Source: Enterococcus moraviensis ATCC BAA-383
Lineage (GTDB): Bacteria; Bacillota; Bacilli; Lactobacillales; Enterococcaceae
Direction: 5' to 3'
DNA: 64,000 bases
NCBI RefSeq assembly: GCF_000407445.1
Contig: NZ_ASWB01000001.1
Span: 1,054,001-1,118,000, forward strand
Below, in pieces: positions 55,312-63,267 of the stretch (positions within the stretch are counted from its first letter, which is position 1; each line of letters starts with the position of its first letter). Position numbers and translations under genes: made by a program. The notes beneath the pieces are model-generated. The model saw only the letters and a list, made by a program, of their open reading frames with translations. It ran no database searches and was not told the origin of the DNA.

Positions 55312-57072
55312 CTATTGTGGTACATCGGAAAGTGTCCATGTAAGAGAAGAACTATATTGGCTGACTTTTTTCGTGGCTTCTTTTGGAACAGTCAGCGAAA
55401 ATTTATCCAAAGGAATTGTCGTTGTTCCTGTCCCTTCTGATGCTTTCGCTACAGCTATTCGATTTTCTATCCCACTTTTTAATGAAACTACCTGGTTTAC
55501 CAAACTTGGTAAATTAGAAGCTGTATTCGTAGCACGACCAATTGCTATATCAAGCGTCGTATTCACTAACGGGCTACCATCCGCCGCAAAGAAATCTGTG
55601 TTTTGTTTCACTTTTAACGTCCAACCACCACTTGAACGGGAATCGTCGATCACAACTTTTCCAACAGTTGGAACTCCATACTCCGTAGCAGTAAATGTTT
55701 CATTTCTAGTATTCTGAATTTTCGTTTTCCCAAAATCTAAATTGTCAGGAAATAGACTATTGCTCATAGTTATATCGGATTTTTTATTTGTTTTAGTTTT
55801 CATATTGGTAGGGAAAAAAATTGGTTTCGACGTAGAATCTGGATAAACTAATTCCACATCCTTCAGACTAACTGCGATTGGAGTAGTATCAAGAATATAA
55901 CCCTCTGGTGCTTTGGTCTCAATGAATGAATAATTCCCTATAAAAAGCTGATCAACTTGAACGAAACCTTTACTCGTTGAAACAATTCCCTCTTTCACCA
56001 CTTCTTGTGAATTATTTGGGTTATTTCTTACTAACTTAAATTCTGCTCCTGGGAGAACGGCATTCGTTGCCTCATCTCGTTTCACCAACCTAACACTTCC
56101 CCAACCTCTCAAATATTCGACAGTGACTGAGGGATTAGCAGATGGTAAATCAACTTCAAAATACGTTGCTCCTTTACGTGCAAAATAACCAACCACTTGA
56201 CTTACACCACCTGCCACTCGGTATTTTCCAGGTGGTAAATCAGTAAAAGTCACTTGACCATTTACTGTTGCCGCTAATCTTATTGGATCTGATAAATTAT
56301 CGTAAGAATAAAGAGAAACCATCCCATTAATCGGCCTACTATGATCCTCCGCATCTACTGTATTTATTTTGATTGAATACGTAGCTGCCTTGTTTTCTCG
56401 GTTCGCTTTTTTCGCTTCCGCAGATTGTATCGCTGCTCGCTTTGGACGAGTCTTTTCACTCCCTTTAACTGCTGATTTTTCTTTCGTTTCGGTTGATCTA
56501 TCTAAAATAGGAACATCTAAAACTGTTAGTTCTAAATCAGATTCTTTATTGGTCTCAAATCGAAACGTTAACGTCTGTTTTTTATTTTCGACAGAGGAAT
56601 TTAAGCGGGCAATAAATTCAATGTCTATTTCGTTTTGCTTTGATTCAACGAAAAAGTCACTTACTTGAAAGGACAAACGATTTGCACCTTTGTCATCCGT
56701 TATCATTTCCCATTTTCCGAGGACATTCTTGTTTTCATCTCTTACTTCAACTGGTTCTTTACTCGTTGGAGTAAGGTAAGGAAGATTCGTCGTGAAAGTT
56801 TGATTTTTTGTACGTTTCATTTCATCGGGTATGAATAGCTGGTATTTTACTTGAACGGAATCATCATAATTGATCGACTCTCCATTTTTTAGAGCTGTTT
56901 TCGCTACATTCCCTGTTTTTTGTTCGATTTTTGATAGACTAACCATTTGGAAAACAGATGAATCTTTATCTAGTTTTTCACTCGCTGCATTAATTTTTTC
57001 ATTTCCGAAAAGATTCAGAAATAATAGACCTAAACAGCCAATCAAAATTACTAGACCAATTTTTTTTCTCAT
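55312..57072 (-). CDS. Large WxL surface protein with SpaA/Cna-B-like domain
   Basis: 586 residues from ATG 57072, 9 bases after GGAG. N-terminal signal helix (about 5-27). A DUF11/adhesin-like beta region (about 40-190), a Lys/Arg-rich linker (about 190-225), a prealbumin-like domain (about 228-320) and a SpaA-type domain (about 325-410; SVRLVKRDEATNAVLPGAEFKL...YSFIETKAPEGY, with Lys and Glu placed for an isopeptide bond) precede a C-terminal WxL domain (GWTLKV and LTWTLSDVPQ). This looks like the adhesin of the complex. First structural gene of the cluster, 70 bases after the regulator. Confidence 0.9.
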   Translation of the reverse strand: MRKKIGLVILIGCLGLLFLNLFGNEKINAASEKLDKDSSVFQMVSLSKIEQKTGNVAKTALKNGESINYDDSVQVKYQLFIPDEMKRTKNQTFTTNLPYLTPTSKEPVEVRDENKNVLGKWEMITDDKGANRLSFQVSDFFVESKQNEIDIEFIARLNSSVENKKQTLTFRFETNKESDLELTVLDVPILDRSTETKEKSAVKGSEKTRPKRAAIQSAEAKKANRENKAATYSIKINTVDAEDHSRPINGMVSLYSYDNLSDPIRLAATVNGQVTFTDLPPGKYRVAGGVSQVVGYFARKGATYFEVDLPSANPSVTVEYLRGWGSVRLVKRDEATNAVLPGAEFKLVRNNPNNSQEVVKEGIVSTSKGFVQVDQLFIGNYSFIETKAPEGYILDTTPIAVSLKDVELVYPDSTSKPIFFPTNMKTKTNKKSDITMSNSLFPDNLDFGKTKIQNTRNETFTATEYGVPTVGKVVIDDSRSSGGWTLKVKQNTDFFAADGSPLVNTTLDIAIGRATNTASNLPSLVNQVVSLKSGIENRIAVAKASEGTGTTTIPLDKFSLTVPKEATKKVSQYSSSLTWTLSDVPQ

Positions 57073-57142
57073 ATTTAACAACTCCTTAGATGTGGTATTT
57101 TAAAAAGAAGGGACTTAACTTGAAGAGCCACTAAAAAATCTT

Positions 57143-57811
57143 TTATATAAGATTTTTATTTAATTGAAACCCTTTCGTTCGGACAGTTCGAATTAAATTT
57201 TTCCCCTCTTCCCCAAGTTTTTTCCGAATCAGAAAAATAATATTGGCCACTCGATACTGTTGTACTGCTTGCTCTCCTTTCCATAAATGAACAGAGATTT
57301 CCTGATATGTAACGACTTCACCTGCATGATCATACAGAAATGAAAGTGCTCGAAACTCTAATCGAGTGAAACTAATTTCTGGTTGACCATTAAAGGACAA
57401 ACTTTGTGCTTCTTTATTTAGAATTACTAACGTTGAACTTTCTTGATGAACTAAACACCCTAATATATTTTTCATTATAATAAAGTCATTTTCTTCTTCT
57501 TCGCTGTCCTTAACAAGAATACCGTTAGCACCTAAATGTAGGCACAGCTTTCGTTCAATCGGTGTCAAAGGAGTATCAGTATAAAGCCATATTGGAATAC
57601 CACACTTTTCTTTCTTCAAAGTCGTCAACCATTCTAATCCTTTGATTGTATGATTGTTCATTTTTTGATTTACGCTTATCAAAATTCCGTCAACTTCACT
57701 TAATTGATCTATTTGTTTGATTTCTTTTGATTTAAATCCATACGAATGAAGTTTCTCGCTCATTTCTAAATCAAAAGGATATTCCAACATGATTATTCCT
57801 AGTGTATACAT
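57143..57811 (-). CDS. OmpR-type winged-helix regulator with atypical receiver, head of WxL cluster
   Basis: 222 residues. The C-terminal domain (about 125-222) is a winged helix of OmpR/PhoB type: FTRLEFRALSFLYDHAGEVVTYQEISVHLW...VANIIFLIRKKLG...IRTVRTKGFQLN. The N-terminal 115 residues look like a receiver domain, but the expected phospho-aspartate strand reads EVDGILISVNQ, and no histidine kinase is nearby, so it is probably not phosphorylated. ATG with AAGGAG at 57823-57828. The upstream 28-bp recombination site begins one base beyond that ribosome site, so its promoter must lie inside the invertible segment. Confidence 0.85.
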   Translation of the reverse strand: MYTLGIIMLEYPFDLEMSEKLHSYGFKSKEIKQIDQLSEVDGILISVNQKMNNHTIKGLEWLTTLKKEKCGIPIWLYTDTPLTPIERKLCLHLGANGILVKDSEEEENDFIIMKNILGCLVHQESSTLVILNKEAQSLSFNGQPEISFTRLEFRALSFLYDHAGEVVTYQEISVHLWKGEQAVQQYRVANIIFLIRKKLGEEGKNLIRTVRTKGFQLNKNLI

Positions 57812-57828
57812 TTAATAGGCATCTCCTT

Positions 57829-57856
57829 GTTTCATATTTTTACTTAAAACATGAAA
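57829..57856. repeat. Left inverted repeat (recombination site)
   Basis: 28 bases, exact reverse complement of 59322-59349. The site itself is a dyad: TTTCATATTTT, a 5-base core TACTT, AAAACATGAAA. This half-site/core/half-site form is what a tyrosine recombinase uses for strand exchange. Confidence 0.93.
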
Positions 57857-57896
57857 AACGGTTGAGCTTCCTGTCTTATATAGAGAAAAATACGAG

Positions 57897-57916
57897 TTGA
57901 CGGCGGAAATGACGGC
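57897..57916 (+). repeat. Arm-type direct repeat, left
   Basis: TTGACGGCGGAAATGACGGC: two TGACGGC units 12 bases apart. 18 of 20 bases match 59146-59165 in the same orientation. Confidence 0.75.
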
Positions 57917-58013
57917 GGTGAATAATTGAAAAAAAGCAGGTTTTATCCATTTTGTCATTGAATTGCAAAAGTCAGTAGTCATATAAGAAGATATTTTCCT
58001 TATCCCATCTCAG

Positions 58014-59120
58014 TTAAAACGTTAATTTATCTAATTTTTTTATAGCTATGCGATTTTCTTCTAAAAATGAACTCGTATAGGTGTCCAATGTCAATTTGAT
58101 GGATGAATGACCTAATAGAGAACTAATAGCAGCAATGTTTACCCCAAGTTCTACACAGCGGGTTGCAAATGTATGTCTCAATGAATGGAACGATATATCC
58201 GTCAAGCCAAGTTGATATTTTATTTGATCAAACCGATAACTGACCGTTCTAGGTTCAATTGAATGATCACCATTTGCAATAACAAACGGAGACCGAGATT
58301 CTTCTTTCCATCGTAGCAACCCCTTTTTCAATTTTAAGGAAAGTGGGATAAATCGATTTGAATTCGGTGTTTTCGGTGCAGTTTCAATAATTTGCGTTTT
58401 ATTTCCAGAATCGTCCGGTAAGCAGATTCTCTGTTTTGTTCTACTGACATGAATAATTGAAGAATCAAAATCAATATCGTCCCATTTTAATGCACATATT
58501 TCCCCAATACGCATACCTGTTTCTAAAGCGATTAATATAGGTAGACCTTTTTTCGTTTTTAAGCTAGCCTGTTCGAGTGCTTTATGTTCTGTTCGTGTTA
58601 GAGCCCGAACTTTTTCTTTTTTTATTTTTGGTAGTATCACTCCTTCGCATGGATTTGATGAGATATATGCACGTTCTTTTGCTGCTTCAAAACAGCTTTT
58701 GACTATACGAAAGATGACATGGACAGAGCTTGTTGATAGTTTGTTAGATAATTGATTGATTACTTCATCAATATCGTTTGGACCGATTTTCTGCAATAGT
58801 CGGTGTTCTAATAAAGGTAAAATATGTAGATCCATTTTATTCTTGTAACTTGCAAAGGTACTTTCTTTTATCTTAGGAGCCATGACAGATGTCATCCAAA
58901 TCGACGTCCAATCTCCAAATGTTCCATGAAATTCTTTTTTATTTTTGGAGTAAAACATGCTCGTGTGAACTTTTTTCTCAAATAGTTGTTCTTTCACAGA
59001 GCGGTAAGAATACGCATAAACATATCCATAATGAATGGAACCATCTGTCTTTCTTGCTTTTGGGTAGCGGCCTTCCCATCTACCATCTTTTCGTTTATAA
59101 ATATTTTCTCCTTTAGCCAA
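58014..59120 (-). CDS. Tyrosine recombinase (integrase family), predicted DNA invertase
   Basis: 368 residues, TTG start 11 bases after AAAGGA. The N-terminal arm-binding domain (about 5-50; IYKRKDGRWEGRYPK) is like that of Tn916/phage integrases, then a SAM-like core-binding domain (about 65-155) and the catalytic domain (about 170-368). All catalytic residues are present: Arg204 (GMRIGE), Lys229, His312-x-x-Arg315 (HSLRH), His338 (LGH) and Tyr348 (DTYTSS). No excisionase, relaxase or phage gene is nearby. Together with the flanking 28-bp inverted sites, I infer that it inverts the segment in which it sits. A remnant of a lost integrative element is the alternative. Confidence 0.9.
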   Translation of the reverse strand: MAKGENIYKRKDGRWEGRYPKARKTDGSIHYGYVYAYSYRSVKEQLFEKKVHTSMFYSKNKKEFHGTFGDWTSIWMTSVMAPKIKESTFASYKNKMDLHILPLLEHRLLQKIGPNDIDEVINQLSNKLSTSSVHVIFRIVKSCFEAAKERAYISSNPCEGVILPKIKKEKVRALTRTEHKALEQASLKTKKGLPILIALETGMRIGEICALKWDDIDFDSSIIHVSRTKQRICLPDDSGNKTQIIETAPKTPNSNRFIPLSLKLKKGLLRWKEESRSPFVIANGDHSIEPRTVSYRFDQIKYQLGLTDISFHSLRHTFATRCVELGVNIAAISSLLGHSSIKLTLDTYTSSFLEENRIAIKKLDKLTF

Positions 59121-59145
59121 AAAATCAAATCCTTTTCTGTAAATT

Positions 59146-59165
59146 TTGACGGCGCAATTGACGGC
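59146..59165 (+). repeat. Arm-type direct repeat, right
   Basis: TTGACGGCGCAATTGACGGC, 26 bases upstream of the recombinase start. Matches 57897-57916 at 18 of 20 positions. Likely contact sites of the recombinase N-terminal domain; they may also affect its own expression. Confidence 0.75.
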
Positions 59166-59215
59166 TTAAAAAAACATCACTGATTAAACTAGGATATTTG
59201 ACAACATAATAAACG

Positions 59216-59259
59216 AAATTCTCATTTTTTTATATTAATACGCTAAAAATTGAGAATTT
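59216..59259 (-). promoter_or_regulatory. Recombinase promoter with flanking inverted repeat
   Basis: On the minus strand TTCTCA (59251-59256), 16-base spacer, TATAAA (59229-59234). AAATTCTCA (59216-59224) and TGAGAATTT (59251-59259) form a 9-bp inverted repeat around the promoter, possibly an operator. Confidence 0.6.
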
Positions 59260-59276
59260 TATTTTAAAAAAACTTC

Positions 59277-59305
59277 TTGATTTATTGATTTCAAAGGGAT
59301 ATACT
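59277..59305 (+). promoter_or_regulatory. Outward-facing promoter of the switch
   Basis: TTGATT (59277-59282), exactly 17 bases, TATACT (59300-59305). Start near 59312, ten bases before the right repeat. It points out of the segment to the right, into the terminator at 59368. After inversion it would face the WxL regulator. Confidence 0.75.
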
Positions 59306-59321
59306 GATTTCAGTTAAGAGA

Positions 59322-59349
59322 TTTCATGTTTTAAGTAAAAATATGAAAC
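59322..59349. repeat. Right inverted repeat (recombination site)
   Basis: 28 bases: TTTCATGTTTT, core AAGTA, AAAATATGAAA, plus C. Exact reverse complement of 57829-57856. Confidence 0.93.
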
Positions 59350-59367
59350 GTAATTATTTAATTACAC

Positions 59368-59402
59368 AAAGATATGTTTATTTAAATAAACATATCTTTT
59401 TT
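59368..59402 (+). terminator. Terminator facing the switch promoter
   Basis: A 32-base perfect palindrome (AAAGATATGTTTATTT and its complement, 59368-59399) that runs into TTTTTT. It lies 18 bases outside the right repeat and would stop the promoter's transcript at about 90 nt in this orientation. Confidence 0.85.
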
Positions 59403-59816
59403 ATTTTATTTAACGGAAATAAAATAACAAATTAGCAGAAATTACTGAAACAAGAAATCTATATATTTATAACTAAATGAAATGTGTATGTGTTTTATTC
59501 AAGTTATTAAGAATAGATTCACCCTTTTTTAACTATACCATACAGTAACGTTTTGCATACTTTTAGATAAAAAAAGACCATTAATGAACCAATAATTCTA
59601 ATCTTAAACAATCAGAATTATCGGTTTATTTTTTGACTTATTCTCGTTCGCTTTAAAATAGAGATCTTTTACTTCTTGATTAACGATTGGTCAATGAAGG
59701 ATACGTAAATAAGAGCACTTTATCAAAAATCAATTTGACAAAGTGCTCTTATTTTTAATGAGGTTCACGCGGTAATTTAGTTAAATCGTTCTAGGTTTCC
59801 TTGAAACTTGACCATT
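59403..59816. other. 414-bp region between the switch and the GntR gene
   Basis: It holds a plus-strand terminator-like hairpin (AACC-x-ATAATTCT / AGAATTAT-x-GGTT, 59587-59626, then TATTTTTT) and the terminator at 59708-59753. No ORF is supported. What transcript the first hairpin ends is unclear. Confidence 0.45.
59708..59753. terminator. Terminator of the GntR gene
   Basis: AATAAGAGCACTTT pairs perfectly with AAAGTGCTCTTATT; T-rich sequence on the plus strand and a shorter one on the minus strand. Confidence 0.75.
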
Positions 59817-60518
59817 CTATGCTTCATACTCAATAACGTACGGGTAAAGACTTGTATTATAGATGGCTTCTGAAAACTCAACGATTTTACCAGATAGGTC
59901 AACCGATTTACGAATTCGTTTTAGTCCATTTTTTTCAGAAGTAGTTAGAATTTGTTGTTGTTCAGCAGTCAGTTCAACAGTTTGAAAGCTATCTTCAAAC
60001 TTCATAATTTCAATTCCATGCTGATCCATTAAACGATATAATGATTCCTGTTCAAAATCTGCTAACGGAACATCTTCCAACGTCATAGGTAGATAGTAAT
60101 TAAAATAAATGTATGGTTGGTCATCTAATATATATAAACGTGAAACTTTGACAGCTTTTTCACCAAGACAAGAGTAAACGGCAGAGCCTGAGACTAAGGT
60201 AACCGTTTCTAACTTCAAAATTTTCTTCGCTACTTTTTGTCCTGAATTATTTAAATACTCTGTAAATGTGCCTGCTTTTGACAGTTTATTGTACGGACGG
60301 TTACTCAAAACAGTAGTTCCTTTACCACTTTTTTTCTCCACTAATTCTTCTGATGACAATAATTCAATTGCTCGGCGAACAGTGATCTTGCTCACATCAA
60401 ATAATTGCTCGAGTTCTGCTTCTGTAGGCAATAGTGAGCCTACAGGATATGTACCATTCATTATATCTGATTTGATTTGCTCAGCAACATCTAAATATAA
60501 TACGCTTTTTCTTCTCAT
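59817..60518 (-). CDS. GntR/HutC-family transcriptional regulator
   Basis: 233 residues from ATG 60518, after GAGGAG; a start six codons earlier lies on the ribosome site. The winged helix YLDVAEQIKSDIMNGTYPVGSLLPTEAELEQLFDVSKITVRRAIELL (about 6-50) is followed by a UTRA effector domain (about 90-230). Such proteins commonly sense phosphosugars or amino-acid derivatives. No obvious target operon is adjacent, so it may act elsewhere. Confidence 0.92.
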   Translation of the reverse strand: MRRKSVLYLDVAEQIKSDIMNGTYPVGSLLPTEAELEQLFDVSKITVRRAIELLSSEELVEKKSGKGTTVLSNRPYNKLSKAGTFTEYLNNSGQKVAKKILKLETVTLVSGSAVYSCLGEKAVKVSRLYILDDQPYIYFNYYLPMTLEDVPLADFEQESLYRLMDQHGIEIMKFEDSFQTVELTAEQQQILTTSEKNGLKRIRKSVDLSGKIVEFSEAIYNTSLYPYVIEYEA

Positions 60519-60733
60519 ATTATTAGCTCTCCTCATATTTCTAAATTTAGTTTATCATTTCACGTTATTCGTTGTTCATTTAAATTACTCTAATTTTAAT
60601 CGTATTTATGATTTTATTCAACCTTCAAACATATTTCGTACATTATTCAAAAGATTCTAATGATGGAAAACAGCTTTAAATCCGTCCTATAAACAGAGAC
60701 ATTTTATACAACTAGCTTGTTATATCATAATAA

Positions 60734-60768
60734 AAAAGAGGCTGGGTGTTTTTATCCCAACCTCTTTT
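60734..60768. terminator. Terminator of ftsK
   Basis: AAAAGAGGCTGGG pairs with CCCAACCTCTTTT with one mismatch; T run on the minus strand, 14 bases after the ftsK stop. Confidence 0.85.
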
Positions 60769-60781
60769 CACTTTATCGATC

Positions 60782-63157
60782 TTATTCAGTTCCATGATCT
60801 ATCGGTGCGTCATCTGGTATCGGCTCAAGAAATACTTTTCTTGGTTTACTGCCTTCTGAAGGACCAATAACGCCATGTTCTTCTAATTCATCCACTAAAC
60901 GAGCTGCACGATTGTAACCGATTCTAAAGCGTCTTTGTAGTAATGAAATACTTGCTGTTTGCATTTCTACAACTAAAGCTTTTGCTTCTTCATATAATTC
61001 ATCTTGTGAGGCTTCGTTACTGTTTCCTGTTGTTTCCTCTTCTGTCGGCATCATATTTTCTTGATAATCTGCTTCTTGTTGTTCTGTTACAAAAGAGACG
61101 ATACGCTCTACCTCATGATCTGAAATGAACGCTCCCTGTACACGAATCGGCTTATTTTCTCCCATTGGCAAGAATAGCATATCACCACGACCTAAAAGTT
61201 TTTCTGCTCCATTACTATCGATGATCGTCCGTGAATCCGTTCCACTTGAGACAGCAAAAGCCATTCTTGAAGGAACGTTAGCTTTAATGATCCCAGTGAT
61301 AACATCCACACTAGGACGTTGTGTAGCTAAGATCATGTGGATTCCCGCAGCACGTGCCATTTGTGCTAGACGAATAATCGCGTCTTCTACTTCATTACTT
61401 GCCACCATCATCAAATCGGCTAACTCATCTACGATCACCACAATAAATGGTAAGATTGGACGGTTTTCTCCATCCTCTAGATTCTTTTGAATCACTAATT
61501 CATTGTAGCCAGAAATATTACGAACACCCGTTGCAGCAAATTTTTCATAACGAAATTCCATTTCCTGTACAACCTTTTGCAATGCTTGTGCTGCTTTTCG
61601 TGGGTTTGTTACAACAGGCGTCAATAGATGCGGAATCCCGTTATAGACATTTAATTCGACCATTTTTGGATCGATCATCATTAATTTCACTTCATGAGGC
61701 TTCGCTCTCATCAAAATACTGGAAATAATTCCGTTGATTGCAACCGACTTCCCACTACCTGTCGATCCAGCAATCAATAAGTGAGGCATCTTAGCCAAAT
61801 CAGCAGACTGAACCATTCCAGAAATATCTCGTCCTAGCGGTACTTCTAATAATTTATCTGGATGGCTTGGTGCTGCCTCAATAATATCTCTAAAGGAAAC
61901 AGTGCTAACCGTACTATTTGGCACCTCGATCCCAATCAATGATTTGCCTGGAATTGGGGCTTCCATTCGGACATCTTTAGCAGCTAATGCTAATGCAATG
62001 TCATCTGTTAAGCTAACAACTTTGCTCACTTTCACTCCTACTGCTGGTTGAATTTCAAATTTCGTTACGGCTGGTCCTAGACTTGCTTTCACTACTTTTG
62101 CATCAACACCGAAACTTTTAAAGGTTTGCTCTAAAACACCAATGTTTTTTTCGATTTTTTGGTATTCTCCACTTTGGTCAGCAGAAGGAATAGAATCTAA
62201 TAAGGTTGAAGGCGGTAATTCATAGTCACGATCTTCTGCTTCTTCTGAAATTTCAAAGTCTAATTCGCCACCTTCATCCTCTGTTTCTGTTTCAGCTACT
62301 ACTTTTTGTTGAAGAGTTTGTGCTTCTGTCTGACTTTGGAAGCTATCGATTGGCACAAGTGTTAACTGCTCAGGTTCTTGTTCATTTTTTTCGACTTGAG
62401 CACGTGCTTCTTGTGCTAATTTTTCTCCTGGCGTCAATTCTCTTACGTCGTTTCTCAACCGTTCTTGAGCCATTTGTTCTATTTTTGCTTCTTTAGCTGC
62501 GCGTTTTTCTGCACGTTTAGCTTCTCTTTGTGTTTGTCGTTCTTCACTTTTAGCTGTTAAGCTACCAAGTTTTTCACGAACCACCTGTAAACCGTTCATC
62601 ACTTGTTGGAAATCAAGCATACTAATCAAGAAGACACCTATTACCATAAGTAAAACTGCAATCAAATAACTACCCAATTGAGCCACTAAAAAGAACGTGA
62701 GGCTGTAAAGTCCTGCTCCAATCATTCCGCCCCCAACATTTTGAGTCACAGTACTTGCCTTTAAATCCATTCTAAGAAACTCCCATGTCGTTCCCATAAT
62801 ATCTGGTGTTTGTGTCCCAACATTACGAAACATGTAGGCATGTAAAAAGAGCAAAATACCTAGGTAGATAAATAAGACGCCGATCATCGGGCGAACTTTT
62901 TTTATAGGAAAGTCTTTTCCAAAGATAACTAGAGACAGCCCATAAAGCATTAATAAAACCGCCGCTATAGAAAATGTATTACCGATAACGACACGTAAAC
63001 CATTGGCAATCAAGGTGCCAAGAAATCCTAATTTTAATAGTCCAAATAATCCAAAGAAGATAAAAAAGATACCGAGAAAAATGAAATTAAGATGTTCTTG
63101 CTGTTGTTGTTGTTTCTTTGTCTTTTTCTTTTTTGCACTTTTCCGTTTTTGTGCCAT
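60782..63157 (-). CDS. ftsK: DNA translocase FtsK/SpoIIIE
   Basis: 791 residues. A basic, Gln-rich start ([19 protein letters not shown]), four membrane helices (about 24-180), a charged coiled linker (about 200-330), and the RecA-like motor with Walker [16 protein letters not shown] and Walker [16 protein letters not shown]. The C-terminal gamma winged helix (about 725-785; [40 protein letters not shown]) reads KOPS-type sites. It pumps chromosome ends through the closing septum. Single gene. Confidence 0.96.
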   Translation of the reverse strand: MAQKRKSAKKKKTKKQQQQQEHLNFIFLGIFFIFFGLFGLLKLGFLGTLIANGLRVVIGNTFSIAAVLLMLYGLSLVIFGKDFPIKKVRPMIGVLFIYLGILLFLHAYMFRNVGTQTPDIMGTTWEFLRMDLKASTVTQNVGGGMIGAGLYSLTFFLVAQLGSYLIAVLLMVIGVFLISMLDFQQVMNGLQVVREKLGSLTAKSEERQTQREAKRAEKRAAKEAKIEQMAQERLRNDVRELTPGEKLAQEARAQVEKNEQEPEQLTLVPIDSFQSQTEAQTLQQKVVAETETEDEGGELDFEISEEAEDRDYELPPSTLLDSIPSADQSGEYQKIEKNIGVLEQTFKSFGVDAKVVKASLGPAVTKFEIQPAVGVKVSKVVSLTDDIALALAAKDVRMEAPIPGKSLIGIEVPNSTVSTVSFRDIIEAAPSHPDKLLEVPLGRDISGMVQSADLAKMPHLLIAGSTGSGKSVAINGIISSILMRAKPHEVKLMMIDPKMVELNVYNGIPHLLTPVVTNPRKAAQALQKVVQEMEFRYEKFAATGVRNISGYNELVIQKNLEDGENRPILPFIVVIVDELADLMMVASNEVEDAIIRLAQMARAAGIHMILATQRPSVDVITGIIKANVPSRMAFAVSSGTDSRTIIDSNGAEKLLGRGDMLFLPMGENKPIRVQGAFISDHEVERIVSFVTEQQEADYQENMMPTEEETTGNSNEASQDELYEEAKALVVEMQTASISLLQRRFRIGYNRAARLVDELEEHGVIGPSEGSKPRKVFLEPIPDDAPIDHGTE

Positions 63158-63267
63158 ATAACATCCCTCTTTTCAATCAGTATCCATTATACCTAAAAAA
63201 CGGGCCGAACAAAAGTACCCCCATTGTTTCTCTTAAAATTTTAATCAATTGCCTCCAAACTTATTCG

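Larger units (their letters stand above)
57829..59349. mobile_element. Predicted invertible DNA segment (promoter switch) carrying its own recombinase
   Basis: About 1.52 kb bounded by perfect 28-bp inverted repeats. It contains one gene, a complete tyrosine recombinase, two 20-bp direct repeats that may be arm sites, and an outward promoter at the right end. No target-site duplication flanks it (CTCCTTG left, GTAATTA right), so it is not an insertion sequence. Inversion would exchange the sequence upstream of the WxL regulator. Orientation here appears OFF. Confidence 0.85.

Noticed and set aside
57897-59165. TTGACGGC direct repeats as attL/attR of a minimal 1.25-kb integrative element
   Set aside because: They lie inside the perfect 28-bp inverted repeats, consist of paired short motifs, and lack half-site/core symmetry. 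Arm-binding sites fit better, though a descended element cannot be excluded.
57829-59349. The segment as an insertion sequence with 28-bp terminal repeats
   Set aside because: It encodes a tyrosine recombinase, not a DDE transposase, and the flanks show no target duplication.
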